From Mycobacterium paraense (GTDB lineage: Bacteria; Actinomycetota; Actinomycetes; Mycobacteriales; Mycobacteriaceae), in assembly GCF_002101815.1 (NCBI RefSeq), contig NZ_LQPM01000036.1, forward strand, positions 62,001 to 126,000: a stretch of 64,000 nucleotides of DNA, written 5' to 3'. Made by a program: the position numbers and the translations under genes. The notes under the pieces are model-generated. The model saw only the letters and a list, made by a program, of their open reading frames with translations, did not search any database and was not told the DNA's origin. This document shows positions 48,163 to 57,403 of this stretch, piece by piece (position 1 is the stretch's first letter; every line of letters begins with the position of its first letter).

Positions 48163-51074
48163 ATCGTGGTGTCCACCGCATCGCCCGGGTACTGCCGGCC
48201 GATCAGCTCGTCCTGACCCACCTCCGGGACGTTCCCGTCGCCATCGGCCGCCGCGCGCTTGGTCGGCTTCTTCTTCGACGGCTTCTGGGGTGCCGACCCG
48301 TCCGGGCTCCCCGAGGGCCGGTGACCGTTGTGCGTCGCCAGCCCGACCGACGCGCTGACCATCTCGATGGCCTTCTCGGTGTACACGCGATAGCCGAAAT
48401 TCGGCAGGTAGCCATGGATTTCGGGGGTATCGAGGTCGCGCATGAACTGCAGGATCTCCCGGCTGAACACCTGACCCGGAACCAACACCGGAAATCCCGG
48501 CGGATACGGCGTGACATACGTCGCCGAGACAATGTCGGCTCCAGCGTCCAGCCGTTCGAGGATCTGCTCGCCCATCAGGTATTCGCAGTTGGTGTCGTCG
48601 TAGGAGAGGTAGAACGCTCGTCGGACATCGCCTTCGGGCGTCGCCTCGCTGCCGCCGTGATCCAGGAACGCCGGGTGGAACCCGCTGAAATCGGGTAGGG
48701 GCAAGGACATTTCGGTCAGCCGATAGACCGCCTGCGCGAAGTGTTGGCGCTCGCCGAGGCTCATCTCGGAAATGTTCTGGTCCAGCTCGCGGGCGATGTT
48801 GACGAGCACTTCCACCAGGAACGCGACCGAGCTGCGCGTGGTGCCGATGTTGGTCATGAACAGCACGCTGTTACGCGACGTCTTGTTGATCTGAATCCCG
48901 TAGCGGTCCATCAACTGTTGGCGTTTGAACGTGTCCCCGTCGTAGCCCGTGGGGCCGATGAACAGCGTGATTCGGGACGGATCGAGCACGAACTCGTCCT
49001 GCTCCCAGGCCGCCATCATGTTGCGCAGGCCCGAGCGCAGCGGCTGCGCGATGGCCGAAGGCCGGAACTCCTCCGGGATCAGATCGGACGTGCGCAGGCA
49101 CCGCATGTACTTGCTGAGCAGCGGGTGATTGTCGATCGCGTCGCGCAGCTGCATCGCGTTTTCGATCTGCCGCTGCACCAGCTCCACGCCTTCCAACGCC
49201 ACCTGCCGGCGGCCGAGGTCCAGCGACGCGAGGATCTGGTAGTTGGGCGAGGTCGAGGTGTGCGCCATGTAGGCCTCGTGGAACGGCTCGGCGACCTTCT
49301 GGTCGAAGTCCTGATCGAAGACGTGGATCATCGAGCCCTGCCGCAACGCGGTCAGCGTCTTGTGCGTCGACTGGGTGGCATACACCCGCACCCGCGCGCG
49401 GGCCGGGTCGGGAACGAGGCGGCGCTCCAGCAGGTCGTCGTCGCCGGCCGGGTCGGCGGCCAGCTGCTCCTCGAAGCGGCGCTGGTAGTCGGGATCGGCC
49501 AGCCGCTCCCGCAGCGCCCGCGCCGACGCCATCGCGGTGCGCTCACGGTAGACGGGGTGGAAGCGGGCGAACGCGAACCACGCCTCGTCCCACAGGAACA
49601 CCAGGTCGGGCTTGATGGCCAGGCATTCCTCCATGACCCGCTCGACGTCGTAGACGATGCCGTCGAAGGTGCAGTTGGTCAGCGACATCATCTTGACGCG
49701 GTCGAGCTTGCCGGCGCGCTTGAGCGCCAACAACTTCGACTTGATCTCGCGCAACGGCACCGCGCCGTACATCGAGTAGTCGTTGAGCGGATACGCCTCG
49801 AGGTAGACCACGTTCGCGCCGGCGAGCATCATCCCGTAGTGGTGCGACTGGTGGCAGTTGCGGTCCAGCAGCACGATGTCGCCCGGCGCCACCAGCGCCT
49901 GGGTCACGATCTTGTTCGCGGTCGACGTTCCGTTGGTGACGAAGTAGGTGTGCCGGGAGCCGTAGGCCTCGGCCGCGAGCTGCTGGGCTTCGCGCAGCGG
50001 CCCGGTCGGCTCGAGCAGCGAGTCGAGCCCGCCGCACGTCGCCGACGTCTCGGCCATGAACACGTCCAGGCCGTAAAAGCCGACCATGTCCCTGATCCAG
50101 TGCGAGTTGACGATCGACTTGCCCTGCGAAATCGGCAGGGCGTGAAAGACACCCGTGGGCCGGTGGCTGTACTGCTTGAGCGCGCTGAAGAACGGCGTGC
50201 GGTAGCGCGCCGCCACGCCCTGCAGGATCGACAGGTGCAGCTCGAGCATGCCTTCGCGAGCGTGGAAGACCCGGCGGAAGTACTGGCCGAGCCGCCCGGC
50301 GATGTCCTCCACCTCGATCTCGGTCATCAGATACAGGTCGAGCTCGGGCCGCAATTTCGCCAGCGACACCGCGAGGATCTGCGCGCGCTCCTCGGGCGAC
50401 TGGTGATCCGCCAGCTCGTGCGACACCCCCGTGTCGACGAACTCCGCCAGCGCCGACAGGTCCCGGGTCGACTGGTGCGAGAAGCGCCGCCGGATCACCA
50501 CCGCCTGCAGGTTGACGTTGAGCCGCGCCGCGATCAGCGCCTCGTCACCGCTGGACACCACGACCAGCTCGTAGACGAACTCGTCGTCGGGGCGGCGCCA
50601 CTTGCGGACCTCGTTGCGCAGCGCCCGTTCCTGGTCTTCGGTCATCTTCTCGACGACGAGCACCTCGAAATAGGGGCGGTCACGCTGGGTGGCCGGTTGA
50701 TGCTCGGCGAGCTGGCGCGGATCGGACGGGAACATGTCCAGGTCGTCGGATCCGGCGTTCTCGACGTCGCCCGAGCGGTACGACTCCGTGGTCAGCGCGC
50801 GGTTGATCTGGACCAGCGCCTGCGCGAACTTGTCGTAGCTGCCCGCGGCGAAAAGCCTTTGGACGCGCGCGAATTGGGGTGATCCGGGATAGGCCCAGTA
50901 GGGCTCGAGGGCGCTCAGGCGGGTGAGCAGCTCCTGACAGGTGTTGATGCACTTCGCCTTCAGCTCACCCTCGGTGGTCGGGCGGGTCAGCCGATCGGCG
51001 GCCTCCTCCAGCCGGCACCATGAGTCGCTGCGGACCTGCCACAGGCTGTTGTAAGCGCGCAAGTGTTCCGTCAT
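48159..51074 (-). CDS. adi: Orn/Lys/Arg decarboxylase family protein (Adi-like)
   Basis: 971 residues from ATG 51074, with AAGGAAGGG upstream. An N-terminal 300-residue part resembles the response-regulator-like wing domain. The PLP part has YFVTNGTSTANKIVTQAL, DRNCHQSHHYG, FLWDEAWFAFARFHP and TQSTHKTLTALRQGSMIH with the PLP-binding Lys. The final 35 residues are a Lys/Ala/Pro-rich tail (KPSKKKPTKRAA). M. tuberculosis Rv2531c, annotated adi, has the same size class. It decarboxylates a basic amino acid, consuming a proton, which may serve acid resistance or polyamine synthesis; which amino acid is unknown. The symbol follows the M. tuberculosis annotation only. Confidence 0.88.
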   Translation of the reverse strand: MTEHLRAYNSLWQVRSDSWCRLEEAADRLTRPTTEGELKAKCINTCQELLTRLSALEPYWAYPGSPQFARVQRLFAAGSYDKFAQALVQINRALTTESYRSGDVENAGSDDLDMFPSDPRQLAEHQPATQRDRPYFEVLVVEKMTEDQERALRNEVRKWRRPDDEFVYELVVVSSGDEALIAARLNVNLQAVVIRRRFSHQSTRDLSALAEFVDTGVSHELADHQSPEERAQILAVSLAKLRPELDLYLMTEIEVEDIAGRLGQYFRRVFHAREGMLELHLSILQGVAARYRTPFFSALKQYSHRPTGVFHALPISQGKSIVNSHWIRDMVGFYGLDVFMAETSATCGGLDSLLEPTGPLREAQQLAAEAYGSRHTYFVTNGTSTANKIVTQALVAPGDIVLLDRNCHQSHHYGMMLAGANVVYLEAYPLNDYSMYGAVPLREIKSKLLALKRAGKLDRVKMMSLTNCTFDGIVYDVERVMEECLAIKPDLVFLWDEAWFAFARFHPVYRERTAMASARALRERLADPDYQRRFEEQLAADPAGDDDLLERRLVPDPARARVRVYATQSTHKTLTALRQGSMIHVFDQDFDQKVAEPFHEAYMAHTSTSPNYQILASLDLGRRQVALEGVELVQRQIENAMQLRDAIDNHPLLSKYMRCLRTSDLIPEEFRPSAIAQPLRSGLRNMMAAWEQDEFVLDPSRITLFIGPTGYDGDTFKRQQLMDRYGIQINKTSRNSVLFMTNIGTTRSSVAFLVEVLVNIARELDQNISEMSLGERQHFAQAVYRLTEMSLPLPDFSGFHPAFLDHGGSEATPEGDVRRAFYLSYDDTNCEYLMGEQILERLDAGADIVSATYVTPYPPGFPVLVPGQVFSREILQFMRDLDTPEIHGYLPNFGYRVYTEKAIEMVSASVGLATHNGHRPSGSPDGSAPQKPSKKKPTKRAAADGDGNVPEVGQDELIGRQYPGDAVDTTI

Positions 51075-51237
51075 GGCCGCCCTTCCTTGGTTCGCGGCGA
51101 CTCCTGGTCGCGGAGCGTCGGTCAAGGCTTGCAGACCCAATCCGCCCGCCGGTTGCCCGCGGGCAAACACTGCGCGTCCGTCGGGTGACAGGCCGGCCAG
51201 ACGGCGGTAACGGGGGGCGGCCGGCGCGGCCTGCATC

Positions 51238-51263
51238 GGTTTAGCGGCGCCGGCCACGGGTAG
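51238..51263 (+). promoter_or_regulatory. SigF-type promoter
   Basis: GGTTT (51238-51242), a 15-base spacer and GGGTAG (51258-51263) match the mycobacterial SigF promoter pattern almost exactly. It lies 43 bp upstream of the small protein gene at 51307. Confidence 0.65.
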
Positions 51264-51306
51264 GCCGCTGAAGACGCATTGTTCAGGCGACCGAAGGAGG
51301 ATAACC

Positions 51307-51522
51307 ATGGCGACAGGTGAAACCGGCTTCGACGATGTGACCTATGACCTCGTCTCGGTGCAATACCACTCGCTGAAGGCCGGGCACGACTACGGGCAGT
51401 ATGTGCGGGACGCGAAAAACGCCGGGCTCGACGACGTCGCGTCGTTCTTCGAAGACGTGATGGCCGAGGATTCCAAGCGCGCGCAGCGGTGCCACGAGCT
51501 GCTCGTCCAGCTGACCAAGTAG
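51307..51522 (+). CDS. Small acidic helical protein, probable stress protein
   Basis: 71 residues, ATG 51307 after a strong AGGAGG. Predicted two helices: VTYDLVSVQYHSLKAGHDYG and AGLDDVASFFEDVMAEDSKR. The pairing of YxxxxH and ExxxxD residues vaguely recalls ferritin-like or DUF2383-type helices but is too short for a full bundle. Function unknown. A good SigF-type promoter is upstream, and a hemerythrin gene lies in the same string, which suggests an oxidative or stationary-phase stress role. Confidence 0.7.
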   Translation: MATGETGFDDVTYDLVSVQYHSLKAGHDYGQYVRDAKNAGLDDVASFFEDVMAEDSKRAQRCHELLVQLTK

Positions 51523-51594
51523 CACAACGAGATTGGCTGCCGGGCGCGGGCGGGGCCGCGGCCAAGGCCCCCGCCATCGGCTACCGTCGATGGC

Positions 51595-51846
51595 ATGACT
51601 GAAGTTTCCGCAACCGACCGAATCGACGACGTCGCCGCCGGCGACATCATCACCGTCGACCGCGGCGCCGGCGAGCAGCCGTACAAGGTGGTCTTCAAGG
51701 ACTTCACCGACGGCCGATACGTCGTCACGCTTGAGGGCGGCGGTGAGACCTTCCAGCTCGACCTGGCGCCCGGCACCACCGTCACGAGGTCGCTGGCGTC
51801 GAAATGGGAATCGGCGCAGAGCCCCACGCCCCGCTCGGAGAGTTGA
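51595..51846 (+). CDS. Small beta-rich protein of unknown function
   Basis: 83 residues from ATG 51595. DVAAGDIITVDRGAGEQPYK, RYVVTLEGGGETFQLDLAP and GTTVTRSLASKWE predict a small SH3-like beta barrel, with a flexible acidic or Ser-rich end. I recognise no family. It lies 72 bp after the small acidic protein and 101 bp before the hemerythrin gene, on the same strand. Confidence 0.7.
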   Translation: MTEVSATDRIDDVAAGDIITVDRGAGEQPYKVVFKDFTDGRYVVTLEGGGETFQLDLAPGTTVTRSLASKWESAQSPTPRSES

Positions 51847-51947
51847 GCCGGCGTCACGCTGTCGCGGGTTGACTGGTTCTGCCAGCATGGAGACCGCGGC
51901 CGCGGATCCGCAGCGGCCGGGTAGCGCTCGGAAACGCGGGAGTTCGA

Positions 51948-52523
51948 ATGGCTGACATCACCACCTTGATCCGCGCCGACCACGACTGGTTTCGCCAACA
52001 GTTCGCCAGGCTGGACTCGCTGCGCGGGCAGGAACCTGTCAGCGACGCCGCACTCGAGGGCGTCTGGCGTCCGCTCGCCGACAAGCTCGACGTACACGCC
52101 TATATCGAGGAGAAGATCTTCTACCCGCAGCTGCTGAAGCGCGGGACCGACGATCCCGAAGGCGAGACGCTCGATGCGATCGGTGATCACAACGACATCC
52201 GCGACGGAGTGCGCGACGCCGACGCGACACAGGTCGGCACCGAGGAGTGGTGGGCGGCTGTCGCACGCACCCGGTCGGCCAATGACGACCACATGGGCGA
52301 GGAGGAACGCGACGGGTTGCCGGACTTCCGGCGCAGCGCCCCGATCGGCCTTCGCGAGGCGCTCGGGCGGCAATACAGCGAGTTCATGGCCGAGCATCCC
52401 ACCACCGAGGGGTTGCCGATCGTCGACCGCGACCCCGAGCGCTACGTCGAGGACGTCGAGGGCAAGTCCGCCTTACGCCGCGCGGACTTCTCGCTTCGGA
52501 TCGGCAGCCTGAAAGGCCAATGA
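51948..52523 (+). CDS. Hemerythrin-like protein
   Basis: 191 residues. A four-helix HHE fold with candidate diiron ligands H12 (RADHDWFR), H50 and E54 (VHAYIEEKIFYP), H81 (GDHNDIRD), H115 and E119 (DDHMGEEER). Bacterial hemerythrins bind O2 or NO or scavenge iron and peroxides in the cytoplasm; mycobacterial members have been linked to H2O2 and NO sensitivity. The C-terminal 60 residues are an extension. The next gene starts four bases after its stop. Confidence 0.9.
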   Translation: MADITTLIRADHDWFRQQFARLDSLRGQEPVSDAALEGVWRPLADKLDVHAYIEEKIFYPQLLKRGTDDPEGETLDAIGDHNDIRDGVRDADATQVGTEEWWAAVARTRSANDDHMGEEERDGLPDFRRSAPIGLREALGRQYSEFMAEHPTTEGLPIVDRDPERYVEDVEGKSALRRADFSLRIGSLKGQ

Positions 52524-52526
52524 GCC

Positions 52527-53051
52527 GTGGCGAGCACCGATACCGACGTCGTGGCGATCACGCAGCTGCTCAACCTCTACGGGTTCGCCGTGGACAGCCA
52601 GCGCTGGCAGTTGTTCGACTCGATCTTCACCACCGATGTGGTGGCGGACTACGGGGCCTCGTCGCAGTGGAAGGATCTCGCGCGGTTCAAGGCGGACTTC
52701 GCCGCCTATCACGAGCCGTTCGATGCCACCCAGCACACCATCTCGACGCATGTGGTCCGCGCCGAGGGCGACGTCGCGCACAGCTTCTGCAACGGCGGCT
52801 GGCGGCTGGTGCGCAAGGCCGCCGACGCCGGCCCCTATTGGGACGGGATGGGCTGGTATGACGACTCGTGGCGGCGCACGCCCGCCGGCTGGCGAATCAC
52901 CCGGCGGACGTGCCGCATCGCCTGGTGGACCGGCAACCCGTTCGTCAACGAGACGATCCCCGCGGTGAGGTTCGACCTGACCACCACCGCCCTGCGCCGC
53001 GAAGCGGCCGCCGGGCGGGTCGGAGTCCTCGGGCCCGCGCCGGGTGGTTAA
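52527..53051 (+). CDS. SnoaL-like (NTF2-fold) protein
   Basis: 174 residues from GTG 52527. ITQLLNLYGFAVDSQRWQLF, then DSIFTTDVVADYG, THVVRAEGDVAHSFCNGGW and GWYDDSWRRTPAGWRITRRT are the SnoaL_4 pattern seen in ring-hydroxylase small subunits, dehydratases and isomerases. A His (HEPFDATQHTISTH) and Asp near the cone mouth could be catalytic. It is probably co-translated with hemerythrin, though a functional link is not evident. Confidence 0.85.
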   Translation: MASTDTDVVAITQLLNLYGFAVDSQRWQLFDSIFTTDVVADYGASSQWKDLARFKADFAAYHEPFDATQHTISTHVVRAEGDVAHSFCNGGWRLVRKAADAGPYWDGMGWYDDSWRRTPAGWRITRRTCRIAWWTGNPFVNETIPAVRFDLTTTALRREAAAGRVGVLGPAPGG

Positions 53052-53059
53052 CTGCGACG

Positions 53060-53953
53060 GTGCGCAGAGAACCGGGATTGGCGCGACGCTTCTTCGATCG
53101 ATTCGAGCCGGTGCACGCGGTGACGTACTTCGCGCCGGAGGCGCGGGCGGCCTTGGACGGGCTGGGTTACCGGGGCTTCTGGATGGGCTACTTCGCCGCA
53201 CGATCGGCGCCGCTCGGCGTGGTGCCGCGCGAGGTCGTGACCGCGGCCTTCTATAACTTCGCGCCGGAGCGGGTCGCCAAGGCACTCCCGACGGCGTGGG
53301 AGATCGCCGGTCCGGAGGCCGCGCTGCGCGCCCGGCAGGAATCGGCCGTCGCCGCGCTGCGCCGCTACGGCGTCGAGGCGGACGAAAATGTCGCCGTGGC
53401 AGCGGAATTGGCGGGCCGCGCGGCGCGCGAGGCGCCGCTCGACGGGCGGCCGCTGTTCGCCGCGAATCTGGCGTTGCCCTGGCCGGAGGACCCGCTCGCC
53501 TCCCTGTGGCACGCGGCCACGCTGTTGCGCGAACAGCGCGGCGACGGGCACGTCGCGGTGCTGGCCGCGGCCGGCATCTCGGGCCGGGAATCGAACGTCT
53601 TGCATGCCGCGGCGGGCCGGGTCCAGCGCGACTACATCGCCCGCACCCGCGACTACGACGAGGCGGCGTGGCGGCATCACGAGCAACGGCTGGCCGAGCG
53701 CGGTCTGCTCGACGACGACGGCTCGCTGACGGCGGCCGGCCGCCGATTGAAGGACCACATCGAAACGAGCACCGACACGCTCGCCCTGTCGGCGCTCGAC
53801 GCGCTCAGCGACGACGACGTGGAGACGTTGTTCCAGGCGCTGACCCCGGTCACCCGGTCGGTGGTTGCCGGCGGCGATATCCCCGCCGCTACCCCGATGA
53901 GCCTGCGCCGCGACGACTTAGACGACGGCAGCGCGCATCTGGCCGGCGGCTAG
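53060..53953 (+). CDS. SCO6745-type helical protein, possible winged-helix fold
   Basis: 297 residues from GTG 53060. Features of the actinobacterial SCO6745 family: RRFFDRFEPVHAVTYFAPEA near the start, YRGFWMGYFAARSAPLGVVP, FYNFAPERVAKALPTAW, HVAVLAAAGISGRESNVLHA and RHHEQRLAERGLLDDDGSLT near the end, the last of which looks like a MarR-type wing. The function of the family is unknown. It may bind a small ligand. It starts eight bases after the SnoaL-like gene and ends the rightward string. Confidence 0.8.
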   Translation: MRREPGLARRFFDRFEPVHAVTYFAPEARAALDGLGYRGFWMGYFAARSAPLGVVPREVVTAAFYNFAPERVAKALPTAWEIAGPEAALRARQESAVAALRRYGVEADENVAVAAELAGRAAREAPLDGRPLFAANLALPWPEDPLASLWHAATLLREQRGDGHVAVLAAAGISGRESNVLHAAAGRVQRDYIARTRDYDEAAWRHHEQRLAERGLLDDDGSLTAAGRRLKDHIETSTDTLALSALDALSDDDVETLFQALTPVTRSVVAGGDIPAATPMSLRRDDLDDGSAHLAGG

Positions 53954-53960
53954 CGCGCAG

Positions 53961-54464
53961 CTATCGGGCGCTGACCGGTTGTGCCGCAACGTGATCCATC
54001 GGTGATCCGTTGCCGTTGGTCACGTCGCGGTCGGCCACGGCGGTAGCCAGTGCCCTACCGTTCCTGATCGTCCCGATGATGTCCACGTGGTCGTTGACCG
54101 CGAAATGTGCAGCGGCGGCTGCGGATCGGGCGCCGTTGGTGATGAAGGCGGTGTTCGGCGTGACGAGATAGGTCTGGGTGTACCCGTCGGCGCTGCGCGC
54201 GGTCACCGAGTCGGCGGACACCGCGATCACGGTTCCCTCCTGGCGCACCGGCTGCGAAACGGGGGCCGGCCCCAAGGTCGCTTCTATCGTTGGCTTTTCG
54301 GGCTCGGCCGTGTTGGTCACCAGCGCGGTCAGGCACGCTGCGCACACCACCGCACCGGTGATGATCTCGCACACGCCGGCCACGCCCCACATCTTGCGCG
54401 GCGGCTTTTCATGCGCCCACGGGGTTTGCTCGGACGGCTCGGTCAAGCGGTGCTTGGCGCCCAC
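53961..54464 (-). CDS. Membrane-anchored secreted protein with OB-like domain
   Basis: 167 residues from GTG 54464 (AAGGAAGG upstream, seven-base spacer; a TTG at 54470 is too close). A cytoplasmic start of about 25 residues (EKPPRKMWG), one transmembrane helix at about 28-49, then an external domain of about 110 residues: EGTVIAVSADSVTARSADGY and ARSAAAAAHFAVNDHVDIIG, resembling the DUF5666-type OB barrel. No catalytic motif. Likely anchored facing the wall. Function unknown. Confidence 0.72.
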   Translation of the reverse strand: MGAKHRLTEPSEQTPWAHEKPPRKMWGVAGVCEIITGAVVCAACLTALVTNTAEPEKPTIEATLGPAPVSQPVRQEGTVIAVSADSVTARSADGYTQTYLVTPNTAFITNGARSAAAAAHFAVNDHVDIIGTIRNGRALATAVADRDVTNGNGSPMDHVAAQPVSAR

Positions 54465-54534
54465 GGTCAATCCTTCCTTCGGTTTTGCGCCGACAAGCGT
54501 CGGCGGCTACCGAATCAGGTTGTTGCTCGTGGTG

Positions 54535-55458
54535 TTACCCGCAGCGCTGTGCTGATAAACCGCGCGGGGGCCGTAAGCCCTTGGCGAGGGTGAATTGCGC
54601 GACGTCGGTGTAACCCTCGCGGAACAGTTCGGCGCATCCGGTGAGGTACTTCATGTACCGGTCGTACACCTCTTGGGACTGGATCGCGACGGCGTCGTCG
54701 CGGCGCGCTTCGAGCGCGGCCGCCCAGGTGTCCAGCGTGCGGGCGTAGTGCAGGCGCAATTGCTGAACCCGCTTGACGGTGAACCCGGCGTTCTCGGCGT
54801 GCTGCTCGACGGCCGTGGCGTTGGGCAGGTCCCCGCCCGGGAAGATCTCGTCCATGATGAATTTCATGAACCGCAGCTTGGTCATGGTGATGGGCAGGCC
54901 GCGTTCGGCGAACTCCTCGTCGCTGGGCTTGATGATGGTGTGCAGCAGCATCACGCCGTCGGCGGGCAGCGCCTCGTAGGCCATCTTGAAGAAGTCGGAG
55001 TAGCGGTCGCGCCCGAAGTGCTCGAAGGCGCCGATCGACACGATGCGATCCACTTTGTCGTCGAACTGCTCCCAGCCCCGCAGCAGCACACGCTTGGTTC
55101 GCGCGCTGGGATGCCGGTCGAGCCGTTGTTGCACGTGCGCCTGCTGGTTGCGGCTCAGCGTCAGCCCGACGACGTTGACGTCGTAGCGTTCGAGCGCGCG
55201 GACGATCGTCGTGCCCCAGCCGCACCCGATGTCGAGCAGCGTCATGCCCGGTTGCAGACCGAGCTTGCCCAGCGAGAGGTCCACCTTGGCGAGCTGTGCC
55301 TCTTCGAGCGTCATGTCGTCGCGTTCGAAGTAGGCGCAGCTGTAGGTCCGCGTCGGGTCCAGGAAAAGCTCGAAGAACTCGTCGGACAGGTCGTAGTGCG
55401 CCTGCACGTCCTCGAAGTGCGGCTCCAAGCCGGCGGCTTGGCTCTTTTTCTCGGGCAC
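54535..55458 (-). CDS. Mycolic-acid cyclopropane synthase/methyltransferase family (CmaA/MmaA-like)
   Basis: 307 residues from GTG 55458. The SAM site is LLDIGCGWGTT (from 74), GLTLSRNQ (98-105) and SIGAFEHFG (141-149), with PTRTYSCAYF (the substrate and bicarbonate-site region) near 36. All match mycolic-acid methyltransferases, which add cyclopropane, methyl or hydroxymethyl groups to meromycolate chains on ACP. The C-terminus ends AQFTLAKGLRPPRGLSAQRC instead of stopping soon after FTLxK as in classical members, an extension of about 13 residues. I cannot say which chemistry it performs. Its presence supports a mycolate-bearing host. Confidence 0.9.
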   Translation of the reverse strand: MPEKKSQAAGLEPHFEDVQAHYDLSDEFFELFLDPTRTYSCAYFERDDMTLEEAQLAKVDLSLGKLGLQPGMTLLDIGCGWGTTIVRALERYDVNVVGLTLSRNQQAHVQQRLDRHPSARTKRVLLRGWEQFDDKVDRIVSIGAFEHFGRDRYSDFFKMAYEALPADGVMLLHTIIKPSDEEFAERGLPITMTKLRFMKFIMDEIFPGGDLPNATAVEQHAENAGFTVKRVQQLRLHYARTLDTWAAALEARRDDAVAIQSQEVYDRYMKYLTGCAELFREGYTDVAQFTLAKGLRPPRGLSAQRCG

Positions 55459-55566
55459 GGCACAACCCCTGACGTGGACTTTTGCTGGTCTCAGCGGCGT
55501 GTGATCTCAACCGCGCGAGTTACTGGGCCATCAGTCTATCCGTCCGGATACCGCGCCACGAATCGT

Positions 55567-55587
55567 CGGTTTCGCATGCGGAAACCG
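55567..55587. promoter_or_regulatory. Inverted repeat between methyltransferase and WS/DGAT genes
   Basis: CGGTTT-N9-AAACCG, whose centre contains the palindrome GCATGC, lies in the 243-bp divergent gap between genes at 55458 and 55702. It is a possible operator. No other feature was seen in this gap apart from AAAGGCC before the 55702 start. Confidence 0.4.
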
Positions 55588-55701
55588 GCGGCGACGCATT
55601 TTCCAGGTGTGGGCGACGCCCGCCGTGGCTAATTGAAGTGAGGAGCCGTGTCGGGTGGACGGTGCGGACCGACGGAATGTGACTGAATCGAAAGGCCGAC
55701 C

Positions 55702-57060
55702 ATGGAACCGATATCGCCGACCGATGCGCTGTTTCTCATCGGCGAGTCACGCGAGCACCCGATGCATGTGGGCTCGCTTCAGCTCTTCGAGCCACCCGAG
55801 GACGCCGGGCCGCATTTCGTCCGCGAGTCCTACCAGGCGATGCTCGAGTGCACCGATGTTCAACCGACTTTCCGTAAGCACCCGGCGTTCTTCGGCGGCC
55901 TCACCAACATCGCATGGTCCTTCGACAAGGACGTCGAGCTCGACTACCACCTCCGCCGCTCGGCCCTGCCCGAGCCGGGACGGGTCCGCGACCTGCTCGA
56001 GCTGGCATCGCGGCTGCACGGCAGCCTGCTCGACCGCCACCGCCCACTCTGGGAGGCCCACCTCGTCGAGGGACTGCAGGACGGGCGGTACGCGGTCTAC
56101 ACGAAGTACCACCACTCCCTGATGGACGGAGTGTCGGCGCTGCGGCTGGTGCAACGAGCCTTCACCTCCGATCCCGACGACGACGAGGTGCGCGTTCCGT
56201 GGGACCTGCCGCCGCGGCAACGTTCGGGGCGCGGGAAGCGGCCGTCGCTGCTCGAACGGGCCGGCCGCACCGCGGGGTCCGCGTTGGCGTTGGCCCCGTC
56301 GACGGTGCGGCTCGCGCGGGCCGCGCTGCTCGAACAGCAGCTGACCCTCCCGTTCCGGGCGCCGCGCAGCATGTTCAACGTCCGGATCGGCGGTGCCCGA
56401 CGGGTGGCCGCCCAGTCCTGGTCGCTGGACCGCATCAAGGCGGTCAAGTCGGCCGCCGGTGTCACCGTCAACGACGTCGTGCTCGCCATGTCCGCCGGGG
56501 CGCTGCGCGCCTACCTGATCGAGCAGAACGCCCTGCCGGACGCCCCGCTGACGGCGATGGTTCCGGTCAACCTCCGCAAGGACGACGATGACCGCGGCGG
56601 CAACATGGTCGGCACCTTCCTGTGCAACCTGGCGACCGACCTCGACGACCCGGCGCAGCGGCTGGAGACCATCAGCTCGTCGATCCGCGACACCAAAGAG
56701 GTGTTTCAGCAGCTGCCCGCGGTGCAACAGCTGGCCTTGTCGGCGTTCAACATCGGTGGGCTGTTCTTCGGGCTGATTCCGGGTTATCTCTCGACGGCGT
56801 CGCCGCCGTTCAACATCGTCATCTCGAACGTCTCGACCGGGCCGGCGGAGCCGCTGTATTGGCGTGGCGCCCGGTTGGATGGGAACTACCCGCTGTCGAT
56901 ACCGCTCGACGGGCAGGCGGTCAACATCACCGTCACCAACAACGCCGACAACCTCGACTTCGGTCTGGTCGGCTGCCGTCGCAGCGTCCCGCACCTGCAA
57001 CGGCTGCTCGGGCATTTGGAGACGTCGCTGAAGGATCTGGAGCGCGCCTTCGGGGCATGA
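55702..57060 (+). CDS. Wax ester synthase/diacylglycerol acyltransferase (WS/DGAT)
   Basis: 452 residues. HHSLMDG (137-143) is the active-site HHxxxDG motif. MEPISPTDALFLIGESREHP at the start, PLWEAHLVEGL, MVPVNLRKDDDD and the NIVISNVSTGP block are typical of mycobacterial Tgs proteins. The enzyme transfers acyl groups from CoA to diacylglycerol or fatty alcohols, making storage triacylglycerol or wax esters at the inner membrane. It is divergent from the mycolate-type methyltransferase gene. Confidence 0.93.
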   Translation: MEPISPTDALFLIGESREHPMHVGSLQLFEPPEDAGPHFVRESYQAMLECTDVQPTFRKHPAFFGGLTNIAWSFDKDVELDYHLRRSALPEPGRVRDLLELASRLHGSLLDRHRPLWEAHLVEGLQDGRYAVYTKYHHSLMDGVSALRLVQRAFTSDPDDDEVRVPWDLPPRQRSGRGKRPSLLERAGRTAGSALALAPSTVRLARAALLEQQLTLPFRAPRSMFNVRIGGARRVAAQSWSLDRIKAVKSAAGVTVNDVVLAMSAGALRAYLIEQNALPDAPLTAMVPVNLRKDDDDRGGNMVGTFLCNLATDLDDPAQRLETISSSIRDTKEVFQQLPAVQQLALSAFNIGGLFFGLIPGYLSTASPPFNIVISNVSTGPAEPLYWRGARLDGNYPLSIPLDGQAVNITVTNNADNLDFGLVGCRRSVPHLQRLLGHLETSLKDLERAFGA

Positions 57061-57157
57061 GGCGTCCGCGCACGTGAGACGACGCGGAACGAAACGACTT
57101 TCGGTTGCGTCATTCCAGGTGCAAGCAGAATCGGGCGCCGACCGGAGGACCGCACAG

Positions 57158-57400
57158 ATGTCATTCGCGAAAATGCTGGGCGGCTTGGCGATTGCTACCG
57201 GTTGCTGCGTGGCTGGTGCCGCGCCGGCGCAAGCCGACCCGGACGCGGTGGGCGCCGACCCGAACCCGTTCGGCACGCTGCGCTGCGACTGCCCGGAGAC
57301 GGCCCCAGTCGGCAGCGCGCAGCGAAGCAACGAGATAACTCAGGGAATCCGGGAGGGTTTGTCCGCCTGGGTGCCCGGGCTGCCGCAGCCCCGCCGGTGA
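57158..57400 (+). CDS. Small secreted protein
   Basis: 80 residues from ATG 57158 with GGAGG ten bases upstream. A clear signal peptide (FAKMLGGLAIATGCCVAGAA) ends at AQA near residue 27; the mature part is only about 53 residues, begins DPDAVGADPNPFG, contains CDC and ends WVPGLPQPRR. The two closely spaced cysteines could bridge or bind metal. No known domain; such short secreted proteins are common in mycobacteria. Confidence 0.7.
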   Translation: MSFAKMLGGLAIATGCCVAGAAPAQADPDAVGADPNPFGTLRCDCPETAPVGSAQRSNEITQGIREGLSAWVPGLPQPRR

Positions 57401-57403
57401 GCG

